Shown here in pieces: positions 44,948-57,830 of a stretch of 64,000 bases of DNA; positions within the stretch are counted from its first letter, which is position 1, and each line of letters opens with the position of its first letter. Below the pieces are notes generated by a model, which saw nothing but the letters and a program-made list of their open reading frames with translations, did not search any database and had not been told where the DNA came from. The DNA lies in the NCBI GenBank assembly GCA_001465935.1, contig LNKV01000029.1, positions 19,215 to 83,214 on the forward strand, read 5' to 3'. Made by a program: the position numbers and the translations under genes. Origin of the DNA: Clarireedia homoeocarpa (Eukaryota > Ascomycota > Leotiomycetes > Helotiales > Rutstroemiaceae).

Positions 44948-46628
44948 ATGCCCCGGGCACTACCAATGCATCGATTTTTAGCAATCGCGACAGTACTGTT
45001 TTTTGCCCTTTTATCTTACTACCACGAGAGCTTCTCGGAAACATTCAAGACTGCATATCGAGAAACGCCACATGAAAATCATGGCGATTCGGAGAAAAAA
45101 TTGGCTCAAGAAGCACTCGGAGCTTCAAAACCAGCAGCTTCGACATCAGACAGGACTCACCTCGAGAACATGTCCGACGCCGAGGACGCAGCATATCTTC
45201 GCCATCTCTTGAAAAAGAACGGCGCCGAGTTGAAGATTCATTATATGACAAGAACGATCCGATATATCCCTGATGCACAAGAGCGCCTTCTATTGACGAA
45301 TACGAGCCAAGAACTATTCCCAAAAGGTTACAAGCCCATTGACCTTGAGGAAACTGATCGTCTGCCGGCGGATGATCTTGGGCCATTGGAGATTCATGTG
45401 ACAAAATCTCCACGACCAGAAGAAATTGATGCTTCGGAATTGCTGTTCGGTGTTTCCACGACCTACAAAAGATTCAACGATGAAACTGAAGGTCCGGTCA
45501 AGGAATGGGTACGATGGCTTACAAACGGAAATGGCTCATCAAATGGAGCTGGACTTGTCCTGCAATTGCACGAAACTACGGATGAGCAAATCCACGCGGC
45601 TCAGAAGTTATTGACTAGTCTTGGAATTGCGGCAACTGTTATGCATTCGGATCCATCCCTTGATATGCCGGGAAGATATGTTGATTTGGTGCCGATTCTT
45701 TACAGCCATCCCACAAGAGCTAGTAGGAAGTACTTGGCTTTGATTGATGACGATACATTCTTTCCTAATTTGGACTCATTAATGCATGAGTTGCACAAAT
45801 ATGATCATAAAAAAGAATATTACATTGGTACATTAACGGAACGTGTGGATTTCATTTTACACGATCGTGTGCCCATGGTAAGACTTCTATATTACACTAT
45901 CAAAAAAACCAACAAGCTAACAATGATAGGCCTATGGCGGCGCCGGTGTTTTTCTCACCCCACCTCTCGCCCGCACCCTAATCAACCTCCCTTGTCTGGA
46001 CGTCGATCCCCAAACCGGCCTGTACACCGAACGAGGATTCCAAGGCGACCGGCTCCTCTATCACTGCATCAAAAACCACACTGACATCACGCTCAACAAC
46101 CTCCCCCGTCTCAATCAGCTCGATGAGTGGGGAGACCCAGCCGGATTCTACGAAGCCGGCCACCAACCTCTCTCCCTCCACCACTACAAATCCTGGCATC
46201 ACGCCACCCCCGACATCTCGCACCTCGTCGCTGACGCCTGCGGCGAAGCTTGCATTTTCCAGCGGTTTGGCTTCGATGGGAAAGGCGCGTCGAAATTCGT
46301 CTTGTCGAATGGGTATTCATTGGCTGAGTACCCGAAGGGTATCCATTGGGATATGTCGAAGACGGAGGCGACGTTCGATTTGGGGGATCCGGGAAATTGG
46401 GGCAGTGGCAAGGAGGATGTGAGGATGAGTTTTGTGTATGGTGCGTTGAGGGATGGACTTAGTTTTACGGGGAAGAAGAGGACGTGGGAAGTAATTGGGG
46501 GCAGGAAGAGAGCGGAAGGGGTGGTGGATATGGTTTATCTTAAGAGGAGGGGGGATCATAGGTGGGTTGCTGATGATGAGCAGGAGGAGGAGAGGGAGAA
46601 TGTGGTGGTTTTGAAGTTTATTCCTTGA
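44948..46628 (+). CDS. Type II membrane glycosyltransferase (GT31/fringe-like), two exons
   Basis: Exons 44948-45877 and 45930-46628 encode 542 residues. The 52-base intron has donor GTAAGA, branch GCTAAC and acceptor GATAG, and is phase 0; the join gives RVPMAYGGAGVFLT. A signal anchor lies at residues 10-25, followed by a luminal stem, as in Golgi enzymes. The catalytic DDD metal-binding motif is at 267-269 (KYLALIDDDTFF). Downstream are the AYGGAGVFLTPPLA block and a GDRLLYHCI motif, the pattern of fungal fringe-like/DUF604 glycosyltransferases of the GT31 group. The donor sugar and acceptor are unknown. The C-terminal 120 residues are charged. Confidence 0.85.
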
Positions 46629-48574
46629 ATATTTTCGTGGCAATTTTGAGTGATATTTGTTTGGGAAGATGAAGCGAAGAAATGGCGGGGCTGGCGGGGC
46701 GGGTGTAGGGGAAAAGGGGGGAAGGGTATGCAACTCAAATCTCAGGATATAGATTTACGGGAGCATTCATGTATTCTTCGATCCACATTTTTTGGACATA
46801 TATGGTTAGAGAGATCTCACAAAGAGAAGGAAGGATGAAACAGCGGCGTTTGGGTTCGATACTACACTACAGCGCGTTGAGCTACTGTACATAGAGCAGT
46901 CAGTCAGTGTATTTGGTCTTTTCTATCTGTGCATGGACTGCCGGATTGGAATATATGTACTAGGAAAGGAGGGGAATGGGCGTTTAGATATTGTTTTCTT
47001 GGTAGAATGGTTCGTTGATGGGCATTTATTCGTGAGTGATAGGCCCCGGGGGTTGGGGGTTGGGGGAGGGCAGATTTAAGGGAGAAGAATACCCATGGAT
47101 TGAATAGAGTAGGAGTAAATTGTGGATGCATATGTGTAAGATTACGAGATAAGATAGAAGTATAGGAAGTGAAGAAAGAATAAACCAATGAAAAGAAGAA
47201 AGGAAAAAGGGTTGAATATAATGAATGCGAGATCTTGCTTGTTAGCGAATGTGAGTGTAGGAAAGGGGGGAGATGGGAAGAAAGGAATTGGGGGTAGGAT
47301 GGCAGAGCGTGGTGAAGATGAGGTGGTGGTCATGTGGTTCTGGAATGAATCTAAAGTTTATGATAGAAAATAGAGGAGTTATAAGTTGTTGCATCTAGGG
47401 CAGGTGATGATGATGTCAGGGGAGGGAAGAAGGTGGTGGCGTTGGGTTATATGTATGTATGTGTGTGAGTGTGAGTGTGAGTGTGAGTGTGAGTGTGAGT
47501 GTGAGTGTGAGTGTGAGTGTATCTATATCTGTATGAAAAGGAGGAGAGAGAGGAGGATCAAGCACAGTGATTGGGAAAGGTTGTAAGCGGAAAATTTAAG
47601 GGGGAGGAAGTGTGGAAGTTGTGAGATATGTTTGGGGGGGGGGGTTGCTAGGGTAGTTGGTGTATTGGCGGGATAGGGATAGAGATAGATGGTGAGTAAA
47701 AGGAGAAGGAGAAGGAAAAGAAGCTAGCTGGGTGACGGGGAGATGTGAGAGATGTGATAGATAGACTGGAGGCGGGGGGCAAACGAGTAAGGAATTATGT
47801 TGATTTTCGGAGTTTGTACTCCAGAATGGTGTGGAATATGGCGGTGAATGATTTTAAAGCTACCCAGAATGTGTATTGGAGACCATAGGATTAAAAGAAC
47901 GCATGAATGTATTATATAGGTTGGTGGGTGGTTTTTGTTTTTGCTCTGAGGCCCGAGGGTGTAGAAATCATGAATTTGGCAGTGGATAACGGGCTTTACA
48001 GCCAGTTCGTTGCCTACACTTGCATATAAACGATACCGGAGTCTTCAAAACTGGCAGTATGGGTCTGTTGTGGGTGGATGATATCATGATCGAGAGGAGG
48101 GTCTCACCTGGTATGGGGAAACTGAATAGTGGTGGATGGAGGCAACGGAATGTGTTATATGTCGAAATTAGCCTCTATCTTCTGGCAGAAACTGCAGGTT
48201 AGAGAGCAATTGGCAGAAATCTTTGTCTGGAGAAGACACTGCGTTTGGATCAGTGGTTGGATTTCGATCTGGAGTATGCACAGAAATTTTAAGTCGAGCT
48301 GTTAAGTGCCACCGTAGGGGGTTTGAGGTAAAAAAATGTTCGGCAGGATCTTATTTTGTATAAAAAGGATACGGCTGTTGCTGGGTTTTACTTATATTCT
48401 GAGGGAAATTTCAATCTGATAGGTAGTATAGTGTGTGTTATGAGGGGTATTTATGATACAGGACGACCGCACCACGGCCAGCCGTTCAGTGCAAGTAAAA
48501 AGTTAATCAACTTAGACAGTCATTTTCATCCGTCATTTCCATTCTAAAGACCGTACAGCCGTCGCTAAACAACA
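46629..48574. repeat. Intergenic region with hexanucleotide microsatellite
   Basis: About 1.9 kb between convergent genes. About ten perfect GTGAGT (period 6) units lie at 47463-47520, and an 11-base G run lies at about 47634-47644. The region is strongly G-rich on the plus strand between 46640 and 47800. No credible gene is seen. Confidence 0.6.
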
Positions 48575-50033
48575 TCAAACATGCTGTTTCCCACTGACCT
48601 CACTCAGCCCATCATCATACGTAACCGCAACATCCTGCTGTCTCCTAATCCCCCCACTCAACTCGCTATCCTTCCAGTCCATATTGGCACTCTTCCTACT
48701 GCTGCCATGCATGTCATGTAAGATAAATGTATCGCTATCGGTGTCTGCGCTAGCCGTCTCTTCATGTCCGATTTCCACATCGTAATGGTTGGCAGTCTTG
48801 TGCACCGTGTTGCGATGATTTGATTTCTTGGAATCGCAATCCTTTCCTTGCGTTCCGTTCATCTTTTGATCACCGTAGTTTTGGTATGGGCCGCCAGTGG
48901 AGGATCCGCCAGTGAGGCGGTTGTATATAGGTCGGAGAGCTGGGATCGATACGCAGACTATGGTTACAGTGAGCTCGGACATCGTCCACATCACGGAGTC
49001 GCTGACTGCATCTGTGGGGCAAGAGATGTTAGTGGGAGGCTATAAGAAATGGATTTTGGGGCATGGAGAATGTGGAGGCTGGTGTGGTGGATGAACTTAC
49101 AGAGGTAGTCCGAGGTTTCGTTCAGTGAATCCAGTGTTGTAGTTCGTACTACCCCGCAGATTCCGGCACTGGTTTGTGGCATTAAAACAGGTCCATGAGA
49201 TCTAATGAAATGATGACTTACATGATTCCTAAACTCAGCGAGACACAGATGGTGATCTTTTCTTTGCGCTTCATGTTTAGTTTCCACAAAATGAGCCATG
49301 GGAAAAGAGCTAGAAAGAAGTCCATAGCTGCGGACCATGCTACTCAAATGCATTAGTCACAGCTGACTAGTTGGTAAGCTTCGGAAGGCCAAACTTACAG
49401 CACATAATTTTTGCTATGATGCTCAGACTTAATGTGCATGTCCCTTCAATTCTCGGATCCCAGATGGATTGAACTGGAGTGCATTGTGCGAAGACAGAAA
49501 TTGCGAGAAGGAAACTTAGACCCATGATAGTGACGATCCATATGTAAAGAACGATCTTGTGCCTGAGAGATAAAGTCAGTCTTAAGTTCGCATAGAGCGA
49601 GGAATAAGTAGTCATGCTGACCATAGTTGGTTCACGATGCGAATCAAGAAAACAGCCACAGCACACTTGCTAGTTCCCATCGCAATCGAAATGAGGAATT
49701 GGCCGATAAGAAGCCAAAGAATTCCGTTGGCATTGTCATCTACAGTCAGTTGGGATGCGTGAGTTCCCATACCATGGGCTACCGAAGCACTGATGCAAGC
49801 AGCAAATCCTACCATGAAGAACTGTTTGCATCGTCAGTCGAAAGACAATATACCCCCTTGATACCATATCAACATACCCAGCTCAACAACAAGATCCAGT
49901 CATCCAAGCCCACTGCACCGCCAACAAACTTGCGAGTGTACCATCGCAAACCAATGAACATAATAGAGAGACAAACTTCCATCCACAACACACCCAACAG
50001 TTGCCTCCCCTTGTCGGTGAGAGGAAGTGTCAT
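48575..50033 (-). CDS. Fungal rhodopsin-domain / PTH11-like membrane protein, six exons
   Basis: Exons 50033-49878, 49821-49622, 49562-49399, 49339-49222, 49168-49101 and 49011-48575 encode 380 residues; introns are 53-89 bases with consistent phase. All have GT-AG ends, one with the weak donor GTCAGC. Seven hydrophobic segments follow the order seen in the fungal rhodopsin-like integral membrane family (PF20684). It starts with GRQLLGVLWMEVCLSIMFIGL and GLDDWILLLSW, and then has MGTSKCAVAVFLIRI, FAQCTPVQSIWDP, and SAAMDFFLALFPWLILWKL. The cytoplasmic tail of about 120 residues is polar and low-complexity. Relatives such as Pth11 act as surface sensors. Ligand and role are unknown here. Confidence 0.85.
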
Positions 50034-51486
50034 GTTGACGACAGATGAGGACCGTGAGTAATGAATGATTGTTTGTAATGAATGTATTTCTAATAGCGTC
50101 TTGTCTTGATCTCGTCCCGCATTTAAGATCCACTGGATTGCGACCGACTGATATCGAAGAGAGAAACTGTCAATCCCCTTCGGCCAAAAGCTCTGATATT
50201 TCTATATATCATGGCAAATTCAAATCAACCTGCGAGGCTGAGGGGAGAACCGAGTCGATGGGGCCCCGGATAGACTGAGACATGAAAATACAAGTACCAA
50301 ATGGTAGGGAAAGAGACCGTGCAGGTTCGTTCCTGTTCCAATTCTCCGTCACATGCAGACTGGCAGGTTTGAAAAAGGTATAGCGAATACGAAAGCTCTA
50401 TGCAGAAGACCTCTTAGAAACAGTTCCCAGGGGAATGCATGAACCAAATTAGATAAGATTTCATCACTCTCGTGCAAAGCAGACACGGTTTAGGAAACAA
50501 TCTTCCCGCGAAGCGATAGCATATTGCAACGAAGAGAATCGAGACTCGAGTTTGTCGATCCGGAAGGAAATGCATTTTCAGGTGATCGTCGTCAGAATAC
50601 TCCAAGATAGAAATCCCCTGCGGTTCATAAAAGGGCCCACTCCTATGTTTTGGAGGAAAGAAGCTCCAGCCATTAACGGTCAGGATTATTTGGAACCTTG
50701 GCTTGGCAGTTGAGGTCTATTGGGCCGTAATTATACATTGGTTGTGGCAAGTACAGGATTGATGACCTTGATGTCGGCTGAACATTGCTCTGTATGAAAA
50801 CATCAGCCTCTGATGTCCAAGCGTAAGATCTTCCTACTCCTGAGCCCTGGTCGCAGCATCTCTTGCTTCATTCGATCAAGCATTACATACAACAGACGTC
50901 GGTACCATTGTTGTAATAGAATACCCTAGCTATTTGTTATATTAATGTACTTAGTAACGAGAAAATTTCCCGCGACTAGCTTAATGTTGTCGACAACGGT
51001 ATGGAAAGTGGAGCCAAAGGTTTGCGGATGAGTTTCCGTCGGATGGTTCTAACCTTAGAAATTCCCCGCAGAACTATGCTATTTCTGGGTCATATCCACC
51101 CATCGACCGATGAGGACGAGTCCATCTGAGCCATGTCATTCCTAAGACTCAGGTTTCTGTGGTTTAAGATCGTAAATTACTAAGCCAGTACTTCGTACTG
51201 TTCACAAATTTAAATCAGTAGTTGTTGAGACACGGTTTAATCGATCATGATCACCGGGAGCTTGTCCAGTTTTCTCCAGGAAGCCCAATAGATCAGCGGA
51301 GGTCATTTCCCAAGCCAGCGGATAGTTGCCAATGTGACTAGTTTCAGAGGTAGGGTGCTTATGTCAATACTTATACACCTTCCGAAAGTTAAATCATGCA
51401 CATCAACATTATAATTTTCTCATTCTCGCTGAACTAATCTTGTCATATAACCTAGTGTATCTCTTTAACCATGCCTTACATTTGCT
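50034..51486. other. Intergenic region
   Basis: About 1.45 kb. One TACTTCGTA motif lies at 51189-51197. No credible coding frame or RNA gene is seen. Confidence 0.4.
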
Positions 51487-53272
51487 CTATGCAAGAGTCT
51501 CTTTTCCTTGAGATCTCTGTGGCTCGGACACGCCTTCATTGTACAGGGCATCTTTGAGTTCAAATTCAACCTTGTCACCAAATTTAATATTGATCTCCTC
51601 CAAAGTAAGGCCCGAGGTCTGTAAATATAATCGTTAGCTCGGACTACAGTGATACGAAATCTTCCAAAACCCACCTCGGGGAAATAGAAAACTATGATGA
51701 TCGTAGTGACGACAGTAACGGTGACAAGGATCATATAGAACTTCCATCCAATATTGTTCAGAGCAACAGATACCGGAGCACTATATGCAATGGCATTTCC
51801 GAAGAAACTGGCATACGCGATAGTAGCACCTTCACTTCGGAGATGGGTTGGCCAGATCTCAGAACCGTAGACGTAAGAAGTACACTCAATGGTCGAAGTG
51901 AAGAAAGCGCCGAAAATAAAGTAGAGTGCCACGAGAGCTTTGACGGCGGGATAATTGGTAGACCCAAGATAGTGCTTGACCAAGGCAGCCATGATACTGA
52001 GAATTGCAGCGCATCCAAAGCCACCGACAACTTAGAATCATTAGTATCAGTTCCCTGATAGAGGGGTGAGGAGAACTTACTTAGCAGCTTTCGTCGTCCG
52101 ACTCGATCTAGAAGAATAACGTTGAAACCACATCCGATAACCGCACATACAGACCAAACAACACCAAGCCCCAACTGAAGGACAGTCCCAAATCCGAGGC
52201 CGCTCATGAAAGTTGGAATCAAGTTGGCAATGGCCGTTATACCAGTACCTTGTCCCATAGTCCAGAGGATTATTGAGACAAACGCACGTTTTCGGAGATG
52301 CGGGGTAGAGAAAATGTAGATGAAGCCTTTTGGCAAAAGCTTCTCTGCTTCGACCTGAGCCTTGATCTGCACAGCTTCTGCACGAGCAAGGGTATTGTAT
52401 GGATCCGATTTCGTCTTGTGTAGATACTCCAGAACCTTTTTTGCTTCCTCATCCCTGCCCTTTTCCATCAACCATCTAGGTGATTCCGGCAAGAAATACA
52501 AGGAGATCAGATGAAGGCAAGCAATTCCAGTCAGCACGACAAATACTAATCTCCATTGATAATCGGCGGTGACGAAGTTGAAGCCCAAAGAGCAGATAGC
52601 GGCTGAGATATATGCAGTGACGATACCGACACCTTGAAGTCCAACCAGCATACCACGATTGTGAGGTGGCGAGACTTCACTCATGTATACTGGGGAGTTT
52701 GCGATGACCATACCGCCGCCGATACCAGTAAGAACACGACCAGCGAGAAACATCCCAACGTTGATAGCTCCTGCAGAGATGGCACCGGAGAATATAACGA
52801 CGGCAGCGGCTACTGCATTAGCGATGCGGCGTCCGAATTTGTTGGCGATGGGAGCTTGAACTAGTGATCCGACCATGGCTCCACCAAGGAATCTATCACG
52901 AAATATAAGTCTCATTGTTCGAAAATATCTGGAGCATTAATTCATACCCTCCGAGCATTCCATCAGTCAATTCCAGAGCGTTTGAACCGCTCAAAAACTT
53001 AGTGATGAAGGTCGGCTGTGCAACTGTTCCCGAAATTGCATTGGCGGAAAACCCGTAGAGGAAACCACCAAGGCAAGAGGTTACGAGCACCTAGAAGATA
53101 TTAGAAACTGTAGCGTAGGTTAAATTCGTGAATGTAAGTATGGGCATACCAGATAGTTGACCAAACTGGTGTGCTTTGGAATCTCAACACCTTCACCAGA
53201 ACTGGACTCGGCGACTGATCTCTTCTCATCAGCTTGCGGTACTGGTGCCTTGCTTTCCAATGTATCTGCCAT
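51487..53272 (-). CDS. MFS sugar-type transporter, five exons
   Basis: Exons 53272-53150, 53090-52948, 52892-52081, 52030-51675 and 51618-51487 encode 521 residues; introns are 50-59 bases with GT-AG ends and matching phases. It belongs to the major facilitator sugar-porter group with 12 helices. Marks are GGFLYGFSANAISG in helix 1, NKFGRR between helices 2 and 3, AGRVLTGIGGGMVIANSPVY, and PESPRWLMEKGRDEEA after helix 6. DRVGRRKLL lies between helices 8 and 9, with GSEIWPTHLRSEG near helix 10. An intracellular loop (about 210-260) and a hydrophilic C-terminus follow. The substrate is not known, but a hexose, pentose or related polyol is likely. Two dehydrogenase genes follow on the other strand. 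Confidence 0.93.
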
Positions 53273-54833
53273 CTTGTCTACTGGAGTGACTGAGCTTTAC
53301 CAGGCCAGTACTCATAACGATCTGTGGAAGAGTTATATCCTGTAAAGAGCGTTGATCACACGTGGGAGAGTAACGCCTGTAATAAGTTCATCGCAAAAAT
53401 TCTCTCGAATGGACGATCCCTGATAAGCCAACATCGTGTCAACCAGGGATCCGTTTCTCATATTTTCCCCATAAACCAACTTTCGACCGGCGCTACGAGC
53501 GTATCGTTTGAGGATATTCATCCACTCGTCTGCCGGCTCCCGACTCAGAAGCCACGATAAGAATCACCCCCGTGCGTTTTGGCACGATGTATTGGAGTAC
53601 TTTGTGTCTGGATCCATATGCTTCCATTGAGTTTCAAGGTCGCCTTTGCCTTGCAGCTCTTGGGACTTTAGCAGGTTGTCCCGTCAGTTCGATGGCATTC
53701 GCCTCCAGCGAATGCGGCAAGTGAACCATGTCACACCAAAACCCAACTTTCTGCCCAGTAATACCGCAAGACCGATGTGCGAGAAATAATTCCATAGATA
53801 GACTAGCCACATGCTTCTGCTGAACACATACGGTAAGAGAGCTTGACGATATTCGATAGACTTATGCAATACAGCTATCTGGTTTTTTCATGTCAGCATA
53901 GCCTAGCCCAGGTCCCGACGCTCGGTACTCTTACCCCAGAACTTGCAGAGTAGATCTTTCCTAGATAAAAAAAATATGCTTAATCAAGAATTGTAAAGCA
54001 CAGATGCAACAAGAGACTGACTAACGCTTGTGTGACTGTCCCCTCGGAGCGTTACATATAGTCTGCCGGACAGTGGCCTATGCTTGCTACTAGTAAGAAG
54101 ACATTGTTCATTCATCGCCCACTTTCCCTAGTCCCCGCAAACGGATGAGATATGTCGGCAGTCATTATGTAAATCGTCAAGGTTGATGCTCCTTTCCTTC
54201 CGCCAAGTTTATGTACACCGCTAATGACACTGTGCGGAAGTACTCTTCCCCCGGAATGACAAGGGGTTCATCAAGTAGACGGGTTTCGACAGATTTCTGT
54301 CTACCTCAAAGTGTCACACGAACTCTGGATCAGCTAGAATGGAGGCAGATAAGGGACTAACAAGGGGGTTTAACCACTCAAATAATACCTTTCTACTGGT
54401 TCTGTACTGTCCTACTCCTGCCCGGGTAAGTACCGAAGTTGTACCCACAGTGGATCAAAACACCCCATCGGATGCATTTCCGCGCACAAACCCATCAGGG
54501 CGAAGGGACTACAACACGCTGTCTCTCGGTGCGAAGATTTGTGACCGTTTGCTACAATTGTATTTTGTGGCATTATGTCTCCGTAGCTCCCAGGCAGTAT
54601 GAGATCTATATTTTCAGAAGCTGAGTTTGCCCACTTTTGTTGAGCCTACATTGTACGATAAGAAGGAATTATATCTCTCATGATGCCAATACCTGCATCT
54701 CGAACAAACCCTCATTGATCATTTTCAAAACAAAAAGAAAAGAAAAGAGAGAAACAAAACCCCAAAAAATTCTCAATAAGCTTGGTCCGCTAGTTTCACA
54801 TACGACATACCTTTCAACTATCACACGATCCCT
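53273..54833. other. Divergent intergenic region, transporter / SDR
   Basis: About 1.56 kb between the divergent transporter and SDR genes, presumably with both promoters. An A-rich stretch (AAAACAAAAAGAAAAG type) lies in the SDR leader at about 54724-54760. No credible gene is seen. Confidence 0.4.
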
Positions 54834-55668
54834 ATGGATGTTCCAGAAGCACCCATCTACCCCATGCTCCAAGGGAAAGTCGCAATCGTGACCGGAGGTT
54901 CTCAAGGAATGGGAAAAGCAACAGCCATCGTCTTTCTCAGGGCCGGTGCCAAAGTAGTCATTGGTGACGTGAAAGAGAAAGAAGGTCAAGAGACCGCCTC
55001 AGAGTTATCCCAGTACGGTGACATTATCTTCGTCCAATGCGACATCTCGAAGTCAGAGGATGCTCAGAATCTCGTTTCCCAAACCGTCGCGAAGTTTGGA
55101 AAACTTGATGTGGCAGTGAATAACGCTGCACTTACACCGGATAAGACGACGCTTATCGATTTCGATGAGTTGTATTGGGAAAAACTCATGAGCATCAATC
55201 TTACCGGAACAGCACTGTGTTGCAAGTGGGAGATGCAACAAATGCTAAAGCAAGGAACGAAGGCTTCAATCGTTAATATCGCATCTATCAATGCTTTCAG
55301 ACCGCAACCAAATATGCCGGCCTACACAGCTTCGAAACATGCCATTATCGGGTTAACCAAGCACGCATCTATGGAAGGAGGACCTAAAGGTATTCGAGTG
55401 AATGCCATTGCACCAGGAGCAATTTTCGTGAGTACGGCCGGATAGTTATTGAGATGAAATAGCTAACATAAACCAGAGTGATATGTCTGCTGCTGCATTG
55501 GAGATTATGGGAACTACGATGGAGGAATTTGCGCCATCCGTAAGCTATCTGAGCCGCTTTGGAATGGCACACGAAGTTGCACAAGCCTCGTTATGGCTCT
55601 GTTCAGACAATGCGTCATACGTTACTGGTGTATGTATACCTGTAGATGGCGGATATTTGGCGATGTAG
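54834..55668 (+). CDS. Short-chain dehydrogenase/reductase 1, two exons
   Basis: A classical SDR of 261 residues from exons 54834-55427 and 55477-55668. The 49-base intron has donor GTGAGT, branch GCTAACA and acceptor CCAG, and is phase 0; the join gives PGAIFSDMSAAA. The Rossmann TGGSQGMG motif is at about 20-27, NNAA at about 95-98, the catalytic Ser in IASINAF, and YTASK with the Tyr and Lys near 162-166. The PGAIFSDM segment follows. An Asp after beta 2 (VIGDVKEKE) suggests NAD(H) preference. The substrate is unknown. Its location next to a sugar-type transporter suggests a role in carbohydrate or polyol oxidation, as inference. Confidence 0.9.
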
Positions 55669-56773
55669 GGCTGTATGAGAAAGCATATCGTGTACATAGA
55701 CTGGAAGAACCAATTAGATCAAATTCTTAAATTCGAGTGTATGTGCATAGCGTAGATTGTAATTGAATGATAGCGCCCTCGTCAATGGCCAGCAAATTCT
55801 GCCGGTCAACGCGTTCCATATTTGGTCGCAAGTACGAATAGCGGCCAAATGAGAATAAATTATCCGTTTTAAAAAAGTTGCATATGCAGATCCACCTGGA
55901 TACATTTCATGAATCTCCACTATCAGGTCGAAATCGTCCTTGGCATGGTCCGCAACTTTAAAGACCATTGTTCAAGTGTCCAGTTCGCCAAAGGTAGATT
56001 GAAGATCGTACTTGGTGCGTAAACGTAGACGATCAATACCATCTTCGACGACTGATTCGCATGAGAAACTCCTGAGTTCACCATATATATTGGTATGGTA
56101 GATGCGTTATTGAATTCCAAGTTAAACGTGCCTCCTAGTTACTGTGCCGCATGCTTGTATGCAGGTGGCTTGAGGTGCTGTCACAATAAGACCGATCACT
56201 AACATTTTGGTAGTCCTCCAACATGGTTTTAGTCAAGTTCCATGTTACAGCTTCGTGGAAGCACCTTCCTTGTCAATATCTCGTGTAACAACATATCCCC
56301 CACTCTTCCCCTTAGGTCAGGCGAGGTTGAAACCAGTAAAGAATAGACGAAGCGCTAATCCTTGTATGTGGAATGATCTTCAGCGTAACCAATGCGTCGT
56401 CTCCACTACCGTGCGGGACGGGGCATCACTGGCAATCGCAGCCGTGGGGTGGAGACGACTACAGACTTCCGCAGATTGACCTCTACGGAATAGAGTCTAG
56501 TTTGTTACCGACTGTCGCGACTCATGGATTGTATTCTCTGCCAAGTCTTGTGCTGCGAAGCTCTACCGTTTGAAGATTTGACGAAAGTAACTGGCCGCCG
56601 ATCAGCTAAGAATTTCTTTTGTCAACATGATAATTGAGACCGCATTGTAATCTAGACTAGCAATTCTTTTTCCGTTTAGGTGGTAGGATGATAGGACGAG
56701 TCCAGCTCGAAGTAATCAGACAAGAAAGTCCTTGGTATATTTCCAGATTTTCCATTTAGCTCTAGGATTCAAA
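55669..56773. other. Intergenic region between the two SDR genes
   Basis: About 1.1 kb with only short frames and no recognisable feature. It probably includes the 3' end of SDR 1 and the promoter of SDR 2. Confidence 0.4.
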
Positions 56774-57713
56774 ATGTCGGACGCATCATTACCCTCAAGA
56801 CCCGCAAGGCAACCTCGGCTTCATGAAGGCAAGCTCGCCATTGTGACTGGTTCCGCCCGAAGTAAGTTTTGATATTGATCCATTGAAGTCTGTCGCAGTT
56901 ACTTAATACCAACCAGGCATCGGCGCAGCAATCGCCCGTAAGCTGGCAAGCAAAGGCTGCAACATCATCATAAATTATGCGACGACCTCATCGGACGAGC
57001 CCGCCGCTGCTCTTGCTCAAGAGCTTATTTCAGAGAACAATGTAAAAGCCGTACCAATCCGTGCAGATATCAGCACCACAACCGGCTGCGGAGCCATCAT
57101 TGCTGTTGTCAAAGAGCACTTCACCAATCCCAAAACAGGCTCACCACAGGTCGACATACTCGTGCACAATGCTGCCGTTTTATATGTCGGCCCACTGGAA
57201 AGTGTCGTCGAGAAGGAGTTCCATCATATCTATGCCGTCAATGTCCTAGGTCCGACGCTCTTGACCGCCGCGTGCAAACCATACTTGCCGCTGGATCGCT
57301 CTGGTCGTATTGTTATGATGTCTAGCATAAGCCCCAAGATCGGAACACCGAACACCACTTTATATTCCGGAACCAAGGCGGCGATGGAAGCGATGACACG
57401 GGTTTGGGCTAGAGAGCTTGCTGAGCGCTGTACAGTGAATGCGATCAATCCGGGACCAGTGATGACCGACATGTATCTTTCTGCTTCGGAAGAAGTCAAG
57501 CAAGGATTGGCATTGTGGAATCCGCTGACGCCTCTTGCGCCGGTAAGAGAGACGGATAGTGAAGAGGTGAGGGAGTTGGGGAACAGGTTGGGCGGGAGAG
57601 CTGCGTATGCCAGTGAGATTGCGGGGTTGGTTGCGATGATTTGTGATCCGGATTCGGGTTGGTGCACGGGAAGTTTGGTGAGCGCTAATGGTGGTCTTGC
57701 GTTCAGTATGTAG
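56774..57713 (+). CDS. Short-chain dehydrogenase/reductase 2, two exons
   Basis: Exons 56774-56861 and 56917-57713 encode 294 residues. The 55-base intron has donor GTAAGT and acceptor CCAG and is phase 1; the join restores VTGSARSIGAAIARKLASKG. The nucleotide-binding TGSARSIG (about 26-33) lies after a 20-residue polar N-terminus. HNAAVLYVG replaces the usual NNAG. The Ser in MMSSISPK and YSGTK form the catalytic set, and INPGPVMTDMY follows. The IINYATTSS segment after beta 2 suggests NADP(H) preference, as in 3-oxoacyl-reductase-like SDRs. The substrate is unknown. It is on the same strand as SDR 1 and 1.1 kb downstream, but clearly different in sequence. Confidence 0.88.
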
Positions 57714-57830
57714 AGAGTGATTGAACGAATTGACCAATGCATTTTATCCTCATTTTGATTTTGGAGGGATGGTATGGTGTTTGGAGTCTCGATTATGTAC
57801 TTGAGCTTTCAGTGATATCAGTTAATCCCG

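Noticed and set aside
51465..51992. Longer open frame over the end of the MFS transporter
   Set aside because: It reads through a GT-AG intron (51619-51674). Splicing gives the expected hydrophilic C-terminus (TSGLTLEEINIKFGDK) and a stop at 51487.
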